Shown one piece after another: positions 16,950-26,487 of a stretch of DNA of 64,000 nucleotides. A model generated the notes under the pieces. That model was not told where the DNA came from, did no database searches, and saw only the letters and a list, made by a program, of their open reading frames with translations. Origin of the DNA: Falsirhodobacter flavus (lineage in GTDB: Bacteria; Pseudomonadota; Alphaproteobacteria; Rhodobacterales; Rhodobacteraceae); assembly GCA_029846755.1 (NCBI GenBank), contig JARWBI010000009.1:1-64000 (forward strand), read 5' to 3'. The position numbers and the translations under genes were made by a program. Position 1 is the stretch's first letter, and each line of letters opens with the position of its first letter.

Positions 16950-17200
16950 CTTGATCCTCCCTGGCGTGTTGACATGCGAATGATGAACCCAGCGTAACCT
17001 CGCGCGGTGAATATTGTAACAGAAATGTGACGGTCAATCGGGCCGAAGCATGGCGAAAGCCGCTGGCTGGTTTCAGCACCAGCCAGCCGGAATGGGCATT
17101 CACCCGGTGAATGCGATTGTCAGCGCGGCCATGTCTTCTGTTTCCAGAACCGCGCATTCGTGCGAACAGGTTCCGCCGGGCACGGCCAAAGGTGCATATC

Positions 17201-17231
17201 GTTCATGGGCGCCGTATCTGCGCCCATGAAC
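17201..17231 (-). terminator. Twelve-base-pair hairpin after the cytochrome c gene
   Basis: GTTCATGGGCGC (17201-17212) and GCGCCCATGAAC (17220-17231) form a perfect 12-base stem with a 7-base loop, 8 bases past the cytochrome stop. No U-run follows, so it may be a 3'-end-stabilising hairpin or a Rho-assisted terminator. Confidence 0.5.
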
Positions 17232-17239
17232 AAGGGGGC

Positions 17240-18541
17240 TCAGTGCGCCGGGGCGCGGAAGGCTCCGATCTCCGATGCTGCGACGGGCGGGGCATCGTTG
17301 CCCCAGGCCTGGCGCAGGAACGTCATCAGCGCCGCGACCTCATCGTCCGAAAGGCGGTCGGCATAGCCCTGCATCTTCAGCTTCATCGGGCGGTGTTCGG
17401 TGCTGGGCAGTTCAGCCCCGTGCAGGATCACATTGGCCAGACCGCCGATCTGCGGCGCGGTGACGATGGAGTTGTTCGCAAGCTCGGGGAAGATTTCCGC
17501 CGCGCCCTTGCCATCGACGAAGTGGCAGGCCGAACAGTTGTCCATGTAAAGCCGCGCGCCAAGGTCCAGATCGGTCGCCTCGGTCAGCATGGTTTCCGTC
17601 GTGGTCGCAGCCTCGGCGACGGTGGGCGTTCCCGGCTCTCCGTCCATCGCCTTGAGGTAGGTGGCGATGGCGAGGTTGTCCTCATCCGTCAGGTGCTGGA
17701 GCGAGTCGCGCACGACCAGCCCCATCTCGCCATTCGCGGCCGAATGGGCGTTGCGGCCCGTGGACAGATACGCCGCCATCTCTTCGACAGCCCAGACATG
17801 CGGCGCGCTTCCCTCGCCCCGCAGCGCGGGGGCGTGCCAGCCAGCCACTTCGCCGCCGGTCAGATAGTTTTCGTCGCTTTCCGTCAGGCCGTCCTGCGCC
17901 ATGAAGGTCGTGCGCGGGCTGTGGCAGGCGGCGCAGTGCCCCGCGCCCTGCACCAGATAGGCGCCCCGGTCGAACGCCGCGTCCCCGGTCGCCGCCGAAG
18001 GCCCGGCCTCGTGCGCCAGCGCCAGCCAGTTCCATGCGCGGATGCCGAAACGCATGTTGAAGGGGAAGGACAGCGCCGTCGCCTCGACCGCGTTGTTCAC
18101 CGGGGCGACGTCTTCCATGAAATACTGATACAGTGCGCGGATGTCCTCTTCGGTCATCAGGCGGTAGTTTTCATAGGGCATCGCCGGGTAAAGATGCGCG
18201 CCATCGGCACGGATGCCGTCGATCATCGCCGCCCGGAATTCGTCCAGGGTATATCCGCCGATCCCGGTTTCCGGGTCGGGCGTGATGTTGGTGGACCAGA
18301 TCGTGCCCATCGGCGAATGGATCGCGCGGCCGCCCGCGAACGGCTCGCCCCCTTCGGCGGTGTGGCAGGCCATGCAGTCGCCCGCATACATCACATATTC
18401 GCCCGCGCCTTCCGGCGCTTTCCAGTCGGCGGGCAGGTCGGTCACGGCGACGGTGCGCTGCACGGGAACGAAGACGAAGGCGGCAAGGCCCGCAGCGCCA
18501 AGAACGGCGGCGCCGCCGATCACGCGGAGGATGGTATTCAT
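17240..18541 (-). CDS. Triheme cytochrome c subunit of a GMC-type dehydrogenase
   Basis: A 433-residue membrane-anchored cytochrome with three heme motifs: CMACH (56-60), CAACH (203-207) and CSACH (336-340). An uncleaved or signal-anchor N-terminus is visible (ILRVIGGAAVLGAAGLAAFVFV). It matches the cytochrome subunit of membrane-bound gluconate, sorbitol and alcohol dehydrogenases, taking electrons from the flavoprotein and passing them to ubiquinone or a terminal oxidase. The ATG at 18541 follows GAGGAGAG and lies 10 bases after the flavoprotein stop. The linker TVAEAATTTETMLTEATDL before the third heme domain is low in complexity. It is the last gene of a three-gene operon. Confidence 0.93.
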   Translation of the reverse strand: MNTILRVIGGAAVLGAAGLAAFVFVPVQRTVAVTDLPADWKAPEGAGEYVMYAGDCMACHTAEGGEPFAGGRAIHSPMGTIWSTNITPDPETGIGGYTLDEFRAAMIDGIRADGAHLYPAMPYENYRLMTEEDIRALYQYFMEDVAPVNNAVEATALSFPFNMRFGIRAWNWLALAHEAGPSAATGDAAFDRGAYLVQGAGHCAACHSPRTTFMAQDGLTESDENYLTGGEVAGWHAPALRGEGSAPHVWAVEEMAAYLSTGRNAHSAANGEMGLVVRDSLQHLTDEDNLAIATYLKAMDGEPGTPTVAEAATTTETMLTEATDLDLGARLYMDNCSACHFVDGKGAAEIFPELANNSIVTAPQIGGLANVILHGAELPSTEHRPMKLKMQGYADRLSDDEVAALMTFLRQAWGNDAPPVAASEIGAFRAPAH

Positions 18542-18551
18542 GTCGCTCTCC

Positions 18552-20321
18552 TCAGACCAGCGGGCGGGGGTTGGACAGGTATTGCGTGCGGATCGCATGC
18601 GCCGTCCAATAGGCAAGCCCGCCGACCAGCCCGGTCGGGTTGTATTGCGTGTTCTGCACGAAGTTGCCCGCGCCCAGCGCAAAGACGTTGTGCTTGTCCC
18701 ATGCCTGCGAATAACGGTTCACCGCGCCCGTATCCGGTGTCGCGGACATGATGTGCCCGCCGGTGTTGTGCGTCGTCTGATAGGGGCGGACGTCGTATTG
18801 CGCGCCTTCCTTCTTGAACGACGACTGCATCAGGTCGGGGTTCATCGACTGGGCCAGCGGCTCCATCTTCGACTTCATGAACTGCGTCTGGCGGATGTCG
18901 TTGGCATTCCAGTTGAACGTCATCCGCATCAGCGGACGGCCATGACGGTCGGTATAGGTCGGGTCGAGGTCCAGATGGTTCGTCGCATAGGACATGCACG
19001 AGCCATGCGCGCCGATGGACATGGCATGGCCATACCATTCGCCCACCGCCCGTTTCCAACCCGCGCCCCATGTCGGCGTGCCGGATGGCAGCGGCATCGA
19101 CCGGATCGGCTGACCGTTGGTCTGGCCCGACCGCCAATACGCACCGCCGATGAAGCCTTCGGCGCCATAGTCGATGTTGTTCATCCCGAAATCGTCGATG
19201 CAGAAGCCGTTGGCCCCGGTGCCGATGAACGGGTTGAAATGCTCGTCCTTGAAGAACATCGTCACGCCACCGTTCATCTGATAGCCGTAGTTCTTGCCCG
19301 TAACCCCTTCGCCGGTGCGCGCGTCATAGGGCTGGCCGATGCCCGACAGCAGCATCAAATGCACGTTGTTCAACTGATAGGTCGCAAGGATCACGATATC
19401 GGCGGGCTGGAACACTTCCTCGCCGGCCTTTTCGTCGAAATAGGTGACGCCCGTGGCGGTCTTGCCGTCGGCGGCCATCTCGACCCGCAGCACTTCGGAT
19501 TCGGTGCGGTAGCTGAAGTTCGGATATTGCTTCAGCCGGTCGAGGATCGCCGTCTGCGGCGAGGATTTCGAATACTGGAAGCAGCCGTAACGCTCGCAGA
19601 AGCCGCAGTGGTTGCACGGCCCCATCTGCATTCCGTATTCGTTGACATAGGCGCGCGACGCGATGCCGCCGGGGCTGGGGAAGGGATGATAGCCCGCAGC
19701 CTTCGCCGCCTCGGCGAATTTCACGCCGTCCCAGGTCGAGGGCATGGCGGGCATCGGATAGTCTTCGGACCGCCAGCCTTCGAACGGGTTGCCGCCTTCG
19801 CGCAGCTCGCCCTTGATGTTCCCCGCAGTGCCGGAAATCCCCGCCACACGTTCGAAGCGGGCAAAGAACGGCTCCAATTCGTCATAGGTGACGGGATAAT
19901 CGCCGATGGTCATGTCTTCGGGGATGATCTGCTCGCCCCAGTTCTCCGCGATATAGGACCGCAGGCGCATCTCCTCGGCCTGCGGGCGCCAGTTGAGGCC
20001 GTTCCAATGCGTGCCCGCGCCGCCGACGCCATTGCCCGGCAGGAAGGATCCGAGGCTCCGGTAAGGCAGCGCCGTCTCGCCCTCGTTCCGGCGGACGGTG
20101 ACCGTCTGCTGGCTGGGCTTCTGCATCATCTTCAGACGGACGCCGTATTTCAGCTCGTCGATCATGTTGGGGTATTGGAAGTTCGGCACGGTGTTCTGGT
20201 CGTGCCCACGCTCCAGCGCGACGATCTCCAGCCCTTCTTGCGCCAGTTCGATCCCCATGATCGCCCCGGTCCAACCCAGACCGACGATGACCACGTCCTT
20301 CTTTGCTTCCTGACGTGCCAT
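18552..20321 (-). CDS. GMC-family FAD oxidoreductase, gluconate 2-dehydrogenase-type large subunit
   Basis: A 589-residue flavoprotein with an N-terminal FAD-binding Rossmann motif (VVIVGLGWTGAIMGIELAQEG), the GMC signature region GNGVGGAGTHWNGLNWRP, a cysteine cluster CNHCGFCERYGC near residue 235 that may hold an iron-sulfur centre as in FAD glucose dehydrogenases, and C-terminal active-site blocks (TTHNTGGHIMS, NPTGLVGGLAYWTAHAI). It should oxidise a sugar, sugar acid or polyol in the periplasm, exported with its Tat partner. Its ATG overlaps the small-subunit stop by one base (TAATG). The exact substrate cannot be told from sequence. Confidence 0.93.
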   Translation of the reverse strand: MARQEAKKDVVIVGLGWTGAIMGIELAQEGLEIVALERGHDQNTVPNFQYPNMIDELKYGVRLKMMQKPSQQTVTVRRNEGETALPYRSLGSFLPGNGVGGAGTHWNGLNWRPQAEEMRLRSYIAENWGEQIIPEDMTIGDYPVTYDELEPFFARFERVAGISGTAGNIKGELREGGNPFEGWRSEDYPMPAMPSTWDGVKFAEAAKAAGYHPFPSPGGIASRAYVNEYGMQMGPCNHCGFCERYGCFQYSKSSPQTAILDRLKQYPNFSYRTESEVLRVEMAADGKTATGVTYFDEKAGEEVFQPADIVILATYQLNNVHLMLLSGIGQPYDARTGEGVTGKNYGYQMNGGVTMFFKDEHFNPFIGTGANGFCIDDFGMNNIDYGAEGFIGGAYWRSGQTNGQPIRSMPLPSGTPTWGAGWKRAVGEWYGHAMSIGAHGSCMSYATNHLDLDPTYTDRHGRPLMRMTFNWNANDIRQTQFMKSKMEPLAQSMNPDLMQSSFKKEGAQYDVRPYQTTHNTGGHIMSATPDTGAVNRYSQAWDKHNVFALGAGNFVQNTQYNPTGLVGGLAYWTAHAIRTQYLSNPRPLV

Positions 20322-21019
20322 TATGCGCGGTCTCCGCTGATCGATACGGGGCCGAGCGGATAGGCGATGTTGTGCCGTCCGACCCATTCCTTGTAGGCCG
20401 CCCGCGCACCGGGAAAGCCAATATAGGCCCAAGCGGCCATGCCTGCGTTCCCGCCATAGATCGGGTCCGCGAAATAGCCCTCCTTGGTGTTCTGAAGCAG
20501 GATCTTGAAGAAATCGCGGATCTCGGGGGCAAGCTCGACCTCGCCCTCCTGCATCGCGGTCAGGACGGTGTCCTGCTGGTCGGGTGCGAGGTCTGCGAAG
20601 ATCGCGCCATGCGTCTGTTCGCACCATGCGTTCACCGCCGGGATCGCCTCGCGGTAGATCTGCGCAGGGGTCAGCGGCGTCTGCCAGCCCAGCAGCGGGT
20701 CGGCGGCGGCATTGTGCGGGCCTTGCATATACCAATCCACGGCGGTGCCGAAATCGCCGGTCAGCTCTCGGTCGATGAAGACCGGGACCCCCGCCTCGAT
20801 CGCGCCGGGGCCGTCGCCATCCGACGGAATCAGCCGCGCCGTCGCCGCCAGCACGAAGGCCCATTCGGCGTCCGTGAAAAATACCGGCTGATACTGGTCA
20901 AGCTGGATCGGCGGTGCGGGCTGTGCGGTCGCGGCAAGGGCGAATCCGCTGATGGCGACACCGGCAGCGGAAGCTTTCAAAAAGCTGCGGCGGCTGGGAA
21001 AGCCGGGAAGATCGGTCAT
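20321..21019 (-). CDS. Gluconate 2-dehydrogenase subunit 3 family protein
   Basis: A 232-residue small subunit with a twin-arginine signal (SRRSFLKASAAG, then a hydrophobic stretch to ATAQP). It carries the family-typical middle part AATARLIPSDGDGPGAIEAGVPVFIDRELTG and the end NTKEGYFADPIYGGN. This subunit folds with the GMC flavoprotein and carries it through the Tat system. First gene of the operon, with start at ATG 21019 after GGGAGC. The 275 bases upstream to the ectR gene presumably carry the promoter; no regulator dedicated to the operon is adjacent. Confidence 0.92.
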   Translation of the reverse strand: MTDLPGFPSRRSFLKASAAGVAISGFALAATAQPAPPIQLDQYQPVFFTDAEWAFVLAATARLIPSDGDGPGAIEAGVPVFIDRELTGDFGTAVDWYMQGPHNAAADPLLGWQTPLTPAQIYREAIPAVNAWCEQTHGAIFADLAPDQQDTVLTAMQEGEVELAPEIRDFFKILLQNTKEGYFADPIYGGNAGMAAWAYIGFPGARAAYKEWVGRHNIAYPLGPVSISGDRA

Positions 21020-21294
21020 ATCTTGCTCCCTACCGGGCATGATCCCGGTGTCAGTGGCTGGTCGAGGTTGGCGATTTCCCGCCGACATCCTCTGCGCTCT
21101 TAGCCCCCGCATACCGTCGTATGCAACCATAAAACGGGATGTTCTTCCGGTTGGTAGCCAATTGTCGAAAATTTATCCCGTGCAAGCGCCATGACTATGG
21201 CCACACTGTTCTGACAGGGCCCCGCCCCGGCCCTGCATATCGACGCGTTGCGAATGACTGTGACTCACCCCTTTGGGCCTGCCACCAGTTGCCG

Positions 21295-21768
21295 TCAGAT
21301 TTGCGCGGATCCCGGTTCCTCGTCCGCAACCGTATCGACCAGCATCGCCGCGATACGCTGCAATGACGAAACGAGCTGCGTCTGCTCCCAATCCTCCAGC
21401 GCCGAAAAGCGGTCGTGGAAGCGAGCATGGACGCCATCGGGTGCGATCGTCAGAAGCTGGCGGCCGTGGTCTGTCAGCGACAGCCATGACTGGCGGCGAT
21501 CCTGGGCGCCCTTGCGGCGCTGGACGATGCCGCCATCCTCCAGCTTGTGGATCAGCACCGTGGCGGTGGCCTGCGTGATCCCCATGCGGGCTGCCACGAA
21601 GCCTGCGGTCTGCTCGCCCGCCTCCTCCAGTATGTGCATGAAGATCAGTTGCGAGGCGGTCAGCCCCGTCTCGCGCATCAGCGCGCGGCTGCTCAGCTCG
21701 GTGCTGCGCAGGATCTGCCGCATGGCGGTCAGGGCAAGTTTGGTGCGATCTTCCACGATATCCATCAT
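21295..21768 (-). CDS. ectR: MarR-family regulator of ectoine genes (EctR-like)
   Basis: A 157-residue MarR protein with the winged helix at about residues 35-100 (LTASQLIFMHILEEAGEQ, VAARMGITQATATVLIHKLEDGGIVQRRKGAQDRR). It is divergent from ectA with 215 bases between them. In halophilic methylotrophs EctR1 represses the ect operon by binding a palindrome over the promoter, and a similar palindrome is present here at 21930-21943. The name is given from context and family. No clear ribosome site precedes the ATG at 21768, so the start is uncertain by a few codons. Confidence 0.85.
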   Translation of the reverse strand: MMDIVEDRTKLALTAMRQILRSTELSSRALMRETGLTASQLIFMHILEEAGEQTAGFVAARMGITQATATVLIHKLEDGGIVQRRKGAQDRRQSWLSLTDHGRQLLTIAPDGVHARFHDRFSALEDWEQTQLVSSLQRIAAMLVDTVADEEPGSAQI

Positions 21769-21922
21769 GTTGCGAATCCGCGAATGATACCCGTCCCCGC
21801 GCGGGGAACCAATCGGGTGAAGATGGTAAGTCGATACGAAGCAATATCCACAGTCGCCGCCGCGAGGACCAACAAGTTACGGCGATAATTCAGCGCATTA
21901 GCGTATATCTGCCAAAACATCT

Positions 21923-21950
21923 TTGACATTTAGTATATACTAACTAACCT
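21923..21950 (+). promoter_or_regulatory. ect operon promoter with EctR-like palindrome
   Basis: TTGACA (21923-21928) and TAACCT (21945-21950) with a 16-base spacer form a reasonable sigma-70 promoter. The perfect palindrome TTAGTATATACTAA (21930-21943) fills the spacer, an ideal place for a repressor. It resembles the published EctR1 site, two TTAGT-like half-sites around a short centre. The first gene, ectA, starts at 21984. Confidence 0.6.
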
Positions 21951-21983
21951 TCATGGGGCAGCCGCAGCAACCCATCAGGACCC

Positions 21984-22511
21984 GTGCTACAGACCCGAGC
22001 GAAACCCGATACCGACACGCTTTCCTTCCGCCCCCCGCGGGCCGAGGATGGACCCGCGATCTGGCAGATGATCCAGGCATCCGGCGCGCTCGACACCAAC
22101 TCGCTCTATTGCAACCTGCTGCAATGCACCGACTTTGCCGGGACCTGCGTTCTGGCGGAACGGGCGGGCGCGCCCATGGGCTGGATGTCGGCCTATGTTC
22201 CGCCCGCACGGCCGGGCACACTGTTTGTCTGGCAGGTCTGCACGGCGCCCGAGGCGCGGGGGCAGGGTCTGGCCCGGCGCATGATCCGTTCGGTCCTTGC
22301 GCGCCCCGCCTGCCGCGATCTGCGCCACGTCGAATGCACGATCACCCGCGCCAATGCGCCGTCCTGGGGGCTGTTCCGCAGCCTTGCGCGCGAGCTTCGT
22401 GCCCCCATCGAATCCGAGCTGCATTTTTCCCGCGAAACCCATCTTGGCGGCCGTCACGACAGCGAAATGCGCGTGACCATCGGCCCATTCCAAACCGGAG
22501 ACATCCAATGA
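21984..22511 (+). CDS. ectA: L-2,4-diaminobutyrate acetyltransferase
   Basis: A 175-residue GNAT acetyltransferase, the second step of ectoine synthesis: acetyl-CoA plus diaminobutyrate gives N-gamma-acetyl-diaminobutyrate. Family features are FRPPRAEDGPAIWQMIQASGALDTNSLY, the NLLQCTDFAGTCVLAE block, the acetyl-CoA loop APEARGQGLARRM and HVECTITRANAPSWGLF. The start is a GTG at 21984 with AGGA a few bases upstream; an ATG at 21953 is in another frame. Its stop overlaps the ectB start (ATGA), so the operon is coupled. Confidence 0.95.
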   Translation: MLQTRAKPDTDTLSFRPPRAEDGPAIWQMIQASGALDTNSLYCNLLQCTDFAGTCVLAERAGAPMGWMSAYVPPARPGTLFVWQVCTAPEARGQGLARRMIRSVLARPACRDLRHVECTITRANAPSWGLFRSLARELRAPIESELHFSRETHLGGRHDSEMRVTIGPFQTGDIQ

Positions 22512-23773
22512 CCCTCGCCACCTTCGATCGCGTCGAAAGCCGTGTGCGTTCCTATTCCCGCAGCTTCCCGCGCCTGTTCGACCGGGCCGAGGGCGCGACC
22601 ATCTTCGGCAAGGACGGGCGCGAATACACCGATTTCCTGTCGGGCTGTTCGTCGCTGAACTATGGCCACAACGATCCCGACCTGAAAGCGGCGCTGATCG
22701 ACTACATCTCGGGCGACGGCATCGCGCATGGTCTGGACATGTTCACCGAAGCGAAGGCGCAGTTCCTCGCCGCGTTCGAGAGCATCGTGCTGAAGCCGCG
22801 CGGCATGGATCACCGCGTCCAGTTCACCGGCCCCACCGGCGCGAACGCGGTCGAGGCGGCGATGAAGCTGGCCCGCAAGGTCACGGGGCGGCACAACATC
22901 ATCGCCTTCACCAACGGCTTTCATGGCGTGACGATGGGCGCGCTGGCGGCGACCGGCAACGGCAAGCATCGCGGCGGCGCGGCGATGCCGCTCGCGGGCG
23001 TGACCCGCGCGGCCTTCGACGGCTATCACGGCGATGTCTGCACGGCGGAGATGCTGGACCGTCAACTGTCCGACCCCTCGGGCGGGATCGACGCGCCTGC
23101 CGCGATCATCGTGGAAACCGTGCAGGGCGAAGGCGGTCTGAACGCCGCCTCCCCCGAATGGCTGCGCAAGATTGAGGCCATCGCCCGCAAACACGGCGCG
23201 CTGTTCATCATCGACGACATCCAGGCCGGGTGCGGTCGCACGGGGGGCTTCTTTTCCTTTGACGGGATGGGTCTGTCGCCCGACATCGTGACGATGGCGA
23301 AATCGCTGTCGGGCATGGGCCTGCCGCTGGCCGTGACGCTGATCCGCCCCCAGCACGACATCTGGAAACCGGCCGAGCACAACGGCACCTTCCGCGGCAA
23401 CAACCATGCCTTCGTCACCGCCCGCGCGGCGCTGGAGAAGTTCTGGGCCGACGACGTATTCGCCCGCACGAACGCGGGCAACGCCGCCTATCTGGGCCAG
23501 CGCCTGACGGAAATCGCGGATCGCTACGGCTTCACCCTGCGCGGGCGCGGCATGATGCAGGGCATCGACGCAGGCGATGGCGAAACCGCCGCCGCCATCT
23601 GCAAGACCTGCTTCCAGCACGGGCTCATCATCGAAACCTCGGGCAGCCATGACGAGGTGGTAAAGATCCTCGCCCCGCTGACCATCCCGCGTGCGCAATT
23701 CGCCAAGGGGTTGGACATCGTCGAGGCGGCTTTCGCCGACCGCATGACCGCCCTGAAAACCGCAGCCGAATAA
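22508..23773 (+). CDS. ectB: Diaminobutyrate-2-oxoglutarate (glutamate-dependent) transaminase
   Basis: A 421-residue class-III PLP aminotransferase that makes L-2,4-diaminobutyrate from aspartate semialdehyde and glutamate, the first committed step of ectoine synthesis. Visible are the [19 protein letters not shown] phosphate-binding region, the [11 protein letters not shown] block, the cofactor Asp in [13 protein letters not shown] and the PLP lysine in [10 protein letters not shown]. Length and sequence fit EctB throughout. It lies between ectA (ATGA overlap) and ectC (10 bases). Confidence 0.97.
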   Translation: MTLATFDRVESRVRSYSRSFPRLFDRAEGATIFGKDGREYTDFLSGCSSLNYGHNDPDLKAALIDYISGDGIAHGLDMFTEAKAQFLAAFESIVLKPRGMDHRVQFTGPTGANAVEAAMKLARKVTGRHNIIAFTNGFHGVTMGALAATGNGKHRGGAAMPLAGVTRAAFDGYHGDVCTAEMLDRQLSDPSGGIDAPAAIIVETVQGEGGLNAASPEWLRKIEAIARKHGALFIIDDIQAGCGRTGGFFSFDGMGLSPDIVTMAKSLSGMGLPLAVTLIRPQHDIWKPAEHNGTFRGNNHAFVTARAALEKFWADDVFARTNAGNAAYLGQRLTEIADRYGFTLRGRGMMQGIDAGDGETAAAICKTCFQHGLIIETSGSHDEVVKILAPLTIPRAQFAKGLDIVEAAFADRMTALKTAAE

Positions 23774-23783
23774 GGAGAAAGAC

Positions 23784-24182
23784 ATGATCGTCCGCGACCT
23801 GAACGATGCAAGAAAGACCGACCGCCTCGTGACCGCAGATGGCTGGGACAGCACCCGCCTTCTGCTGGAAGGCGACAAGATGGGCTTCAGCTTTCACATC
23901 ACCCGCATCACCGCCGGGACCAGCCACGTCTTCGAATACAAGCACCATTTCGAAGCCGTCTACTGCATCTCCGGCCAAGGCAGCATCGAGGATCTGGCGA
24001 CTGGCCAGACCCATCCGATCCGCCCCGGCGTGATCTATGCGCTGAACCTGCACGACCGCCACCGGCTGAGCGCAAGCACCGAACTGGTGCTGGCCTGCGC
24101 CTTCAATCCCCCCGTCACCGGGCAGGAAGTCCACCGCGAAGACGGCTCCTATGCCCCCGCACCGGAGGAAGCCCATGCTTGA
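23784..24182 (+). CDS. ectC: Ectoine synthase
   Basis: A 132-residue cupin enzyme that closes the ring of N-acetyl-diaminobutyrate to form ectoine. It starts [21 protein letters not shown], which is highly typical, and carries the iron-binding cupin residues in [18 protein letters not shown] and [10 protein letters not shown] ribosome site (AAGGAGAAAG) precedes the ATG. The last codons overlap the ectD start by 8 bases, so hydroxylase translation probably depends on ectC. Confidence 0.97.
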   Translation: MIVRDLNDARKTDRLVTADGWDSTRLLLEGDKMGFSFHITRITAGTSHVFEYKHHFEAVYCISGQGSIEDLATGQTHPIRPGVIYALNLHDRHRLSASTELVLACAFNPPVTGQEVHREDGSYAPAPEEAHA

Positions 24183-25086
24183 CCAGACCCATGACGACTA
24201 CCCCACCCGCTTGCCGCAGGAACGCTGGTTGGAACGGAGCGATCCGACCGTCTGGCAAAGCTGGACCGAAAACGCCCCCCTGACCCGCCAGCAGGCCGAG
24301 TTCTTCGACGCGAACGGCTATCTGGTGCTGGAGGGCATGTTCTCGGACGCCGAGGTGGCGCTGCTGCAGAAGGAATCCGCGAGCCTGCGGACGGGCGGCG
24401 GCATCGCCCCCGAAAACGTCATCACCGAGCCGGGCTCGGACGAGGTGCGGACCGTCTTCCGGCTGGACGAGCAGAACGCGCTGTTCGCGCGACTTGCGGC
24501 GGACGAGCGGGTGGCGGGCAAGGTTCGCTTCCTGCTGGATGACGATCTGTATCTGCACCAGTCGCGCCTGAATTACAAACCCGGCTTCACGGGCAAAGAG
24601 TTCTACTGGCATTCGGATTTCGAGACGTGGCACGCCGAAGACGGGATGCCCCGGATGCGCGCCGTCTCGGCCTCGGTGCTGCTGACGGACAACTCGCCGC
24701 TGAACGGGCCGCTGATGCTGATCCCCGGATCGCACAAGACCTTCGTCGCCTGCGCGGGCGAGACGCCCGACAACAACCACGCGACATCGCTGAAGAAGCA
24801 GGAAATCGGCGTGCCGTCCCCCGAAAGCCTGTCGAAGATGGCCGAGGCGCATGGCATCGAATACGCCTCGGGCCGCGCAGGAACGGTGATCCTGTTCGAC
24901 TGCAACACGCTGCACGGATCGAACGGCAACATCACGCCCTTCCCCCGGTCGAATGCGTTTTTCGTCTATAACGCGTGGTCGAATCGCGTAGGTCAGCCCT
25001 TTGCCGCCAAATCGCCGCGCCCGGCCTTCCTGTCGTCGCGCGCGCCGGACGCACCCATCGCGATCACGGGTGGCCCCCTTGCATAG
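24175..25086 (+). CDS. ectD: Ectoine 5-hydroxylase
   Basis: A 303-residue Fe(II)/2-oxoglutarate dioxygenase that converts ectoine to 5-hydroxyectoine. The EctD signature is present ([21 protein letters not shown], with the His-X-Asp iron ligands), the distal His is in [15 protein letters not shown], and the ectoine-contacting WHSDFETWH is intact. The ATG at 24175 after ACCGGAGG places it 8 bases inside ectC; the protein begins [12 protein letters not shown]. It indicates protection against heat and desiccation as well as salt. Confidence 0.96.
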   Translation: MLDQTHDDYPTRLPQERWLERSDPTVWQSWTENAPLTRQQAEFFDANGYLVLEGMFSDAEVALLQKESASLRTGGGIAPENVITEPGSDEVRTVFRLDEQNALFARLAADERVAGKVRFLLDDDLYLHQSRLNYKPGFTGKEFYWHSDFETWHAEDGMPRMRAVSASVLLTDNSPLNGPLMLIPGSHKTFVACAGETPDNNHATSLKKQEIGVPSPESLSKMAEAHGIEYASGRAGTVILFDCNTLHGSNGNITPFPRSNAFFVYNAWSNRVGQPFAAKSPRPAFLSSRAPDAPIAITGGPLA

Positions 25087-26470
25087 CGTCGAAAAGATCG
25101 GCGGCACATCCATGTCGCGCACGGCAGAGCTTCTGGAAACGGTGCTTTTGCGCCGTGACCCCTATGGCCGGATCATCTGTGTGTCGGCCTATGCCGGGAT
25201 GACGGATGCGCTGCTGGAGCACAGGAAGACCGGCGCGCCCGGCATCTATGCCAGCTTTGCCGCCCAAGGCGACTGGCAGGCGGCGCTGGACGGGGTGCTG
25301 GAGCAGATGCTGGCGGTGAACGCGGGTATCTTCGCCAACCCCGCCGAAGCCGACGCCTTCGCCCGCGAGCGGATCGAAGGCGCGCGGTCCTGTCTCTTGG
25401 ACCTGTCGCGGCTGTGCTCTTTCGGGCATTTCCAGATGGACCAGCACCTGATGACGGTGCGCGAACTTCTGGCATCGCTGGGCGAGGCGCATTCGGCCTT
25501 CAACACCGCGCTTCTGCTGCGGGGCCACGGCGTCGCCGCGCGGTTCGTGGACCTGACGGGCTGGTGCCGCAGCGGCGACGCGCCGCTGGACGAGGTGATC
25601 GCCGATGCCTTCGCCGGGATCGACCTGACCCGCGAATTGCCCATCGCCACCGGATACGCCCGCTGCCGCGAGTCGTTGATGCGGAAATACGACCGCGGCT
25701 ATTCCGAGATCACGCTGGCCCGCATCGCCGTCGTCACCGGCGCGGCCGAGGCGGTGATCCACAAGGAATTCCACCTGTCCTCCGCCGATCCGCGCGTGGT
25801 CGACGGGGTCCGCACCATCGGCGAGACGAATTACGACGTGGCCGACCAGCTGTCGAACCTTGGGATGGAGGCGATCCACCCCGGCGCGGCGAAAAGCCTG
25901 CGCCGCGCAGGCATCCCCCTGCGCGTTCGCAACGCGTTCGAGCCGGACCACGCCGGCACGGTGATCCGCGAAGGTCTGCAACCCGCGACGCCGGGGGTGG
26001 AGATCGTGACCGGGCTGCGCGACGTCTTTGCGCTGGAATTCCATGACCCCGACATGCTGGGCGTCAAGGGATATGACGCGGGCATCCTCGATGCGCTGAA
26101 GCGGCACGGGGTCTGGATCGTGGCGAAAACCTCGAACGCGAACACGATCACGCATTTCGTCAAAGGGTCCATGTCCGCGATCCGGCAGGTGGAGGACGAT
26201 CTGTCCGCCGCGTGGCCCGAGGCCGACATTTCGCTTGAAAAGGTGGCGCTGGTATCGGCCATCGGGCGCGACCTTGGCGACGGCGTCCTGCCGCGCGCGC
26301 TGGAGGCGCTGGCCGAGGCCGGGGTCGCCCCGCGCGGCATCCATGATCTGATGCGCAAGGTCGATCTGCAGGTGGTGGTCGACCCCGATCAGCACGACGC
26401 GGCCCTTCGCGCGATGCATCGCGGACTGGTCGAACGCGCCCCGCGCCCCAGTTTGCACGCCGCTGCATGA
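25079..26470 (+). CDS. ask: Ectoine-specific aspartate kinase
   Basis: About 463 residues, an aspartokinase of the Ask_Ect type that supplies aspartyl phosphate for ectoine synthesis. The conserved kinase start VEKIGGTSMSRT is only complete if translation begins at a TTG at 25079 ([12 protein letters not shown]), overlapping ectD by 8 bases; the first ATG, at 25112, would remove the KxGGTS catalytic motif. Other matches are TGYARCRESLMRKYDRGYSEIT and the C-terminal ACT-like domain (VALVSAIGRDLGDGVLPRALEALAEAGV). Such paralogues usually escape lysine/threonine feedback. Confidence 0.93.
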   Translation: MHSVEKIGGTSMSRTAELLETVLLRRDPYGRIICVSAYAGMTDALLEHRKTGAPGIYASFAAQGDWQAALDGVLEQMLAVNAGIFANPAEADAFARERIEGARSCLLDLSRLCSFGHFQMDQHLMTVRELLASLGEAHSAFNTALLLRGHGVAARFVDLTGWCRSGDAPLDEVIADAFAGIDLTRELPIATGYARCRESLMRKYDRGYSEITLARIAVVTGAAEAVIHKEFHLSSADPRVVDGVRTIGETNYDVADQLSNLGMEAIHPGAAKSLRRAGIPLRVRNAFEPDHAGTVIREGLQPATPGVEIVTGLRDVFALEFHDPDMLGVKGYDAGILDALKRHGVWIVAKTSNANTITHFVKGSMSAIRQVEDDLSAAWPEADISLEKVALVSAIGRDLGDGVLPRALEALAEAGVAPRGIHDLMRKVDLQVVVDPDQHDAALRAMHRGLVERAPRPSLHAAA

Positions 26471-26487
26471 ACGAAAAGGATTTACAG

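Noticed and set aside
18213-20363. A 716-codon plus-strand frame opposite the GMC flavoprotein
   Set aside because: FAD-binding and GMC signatures are on the minus strand, and gene order and overlaps support that strand.
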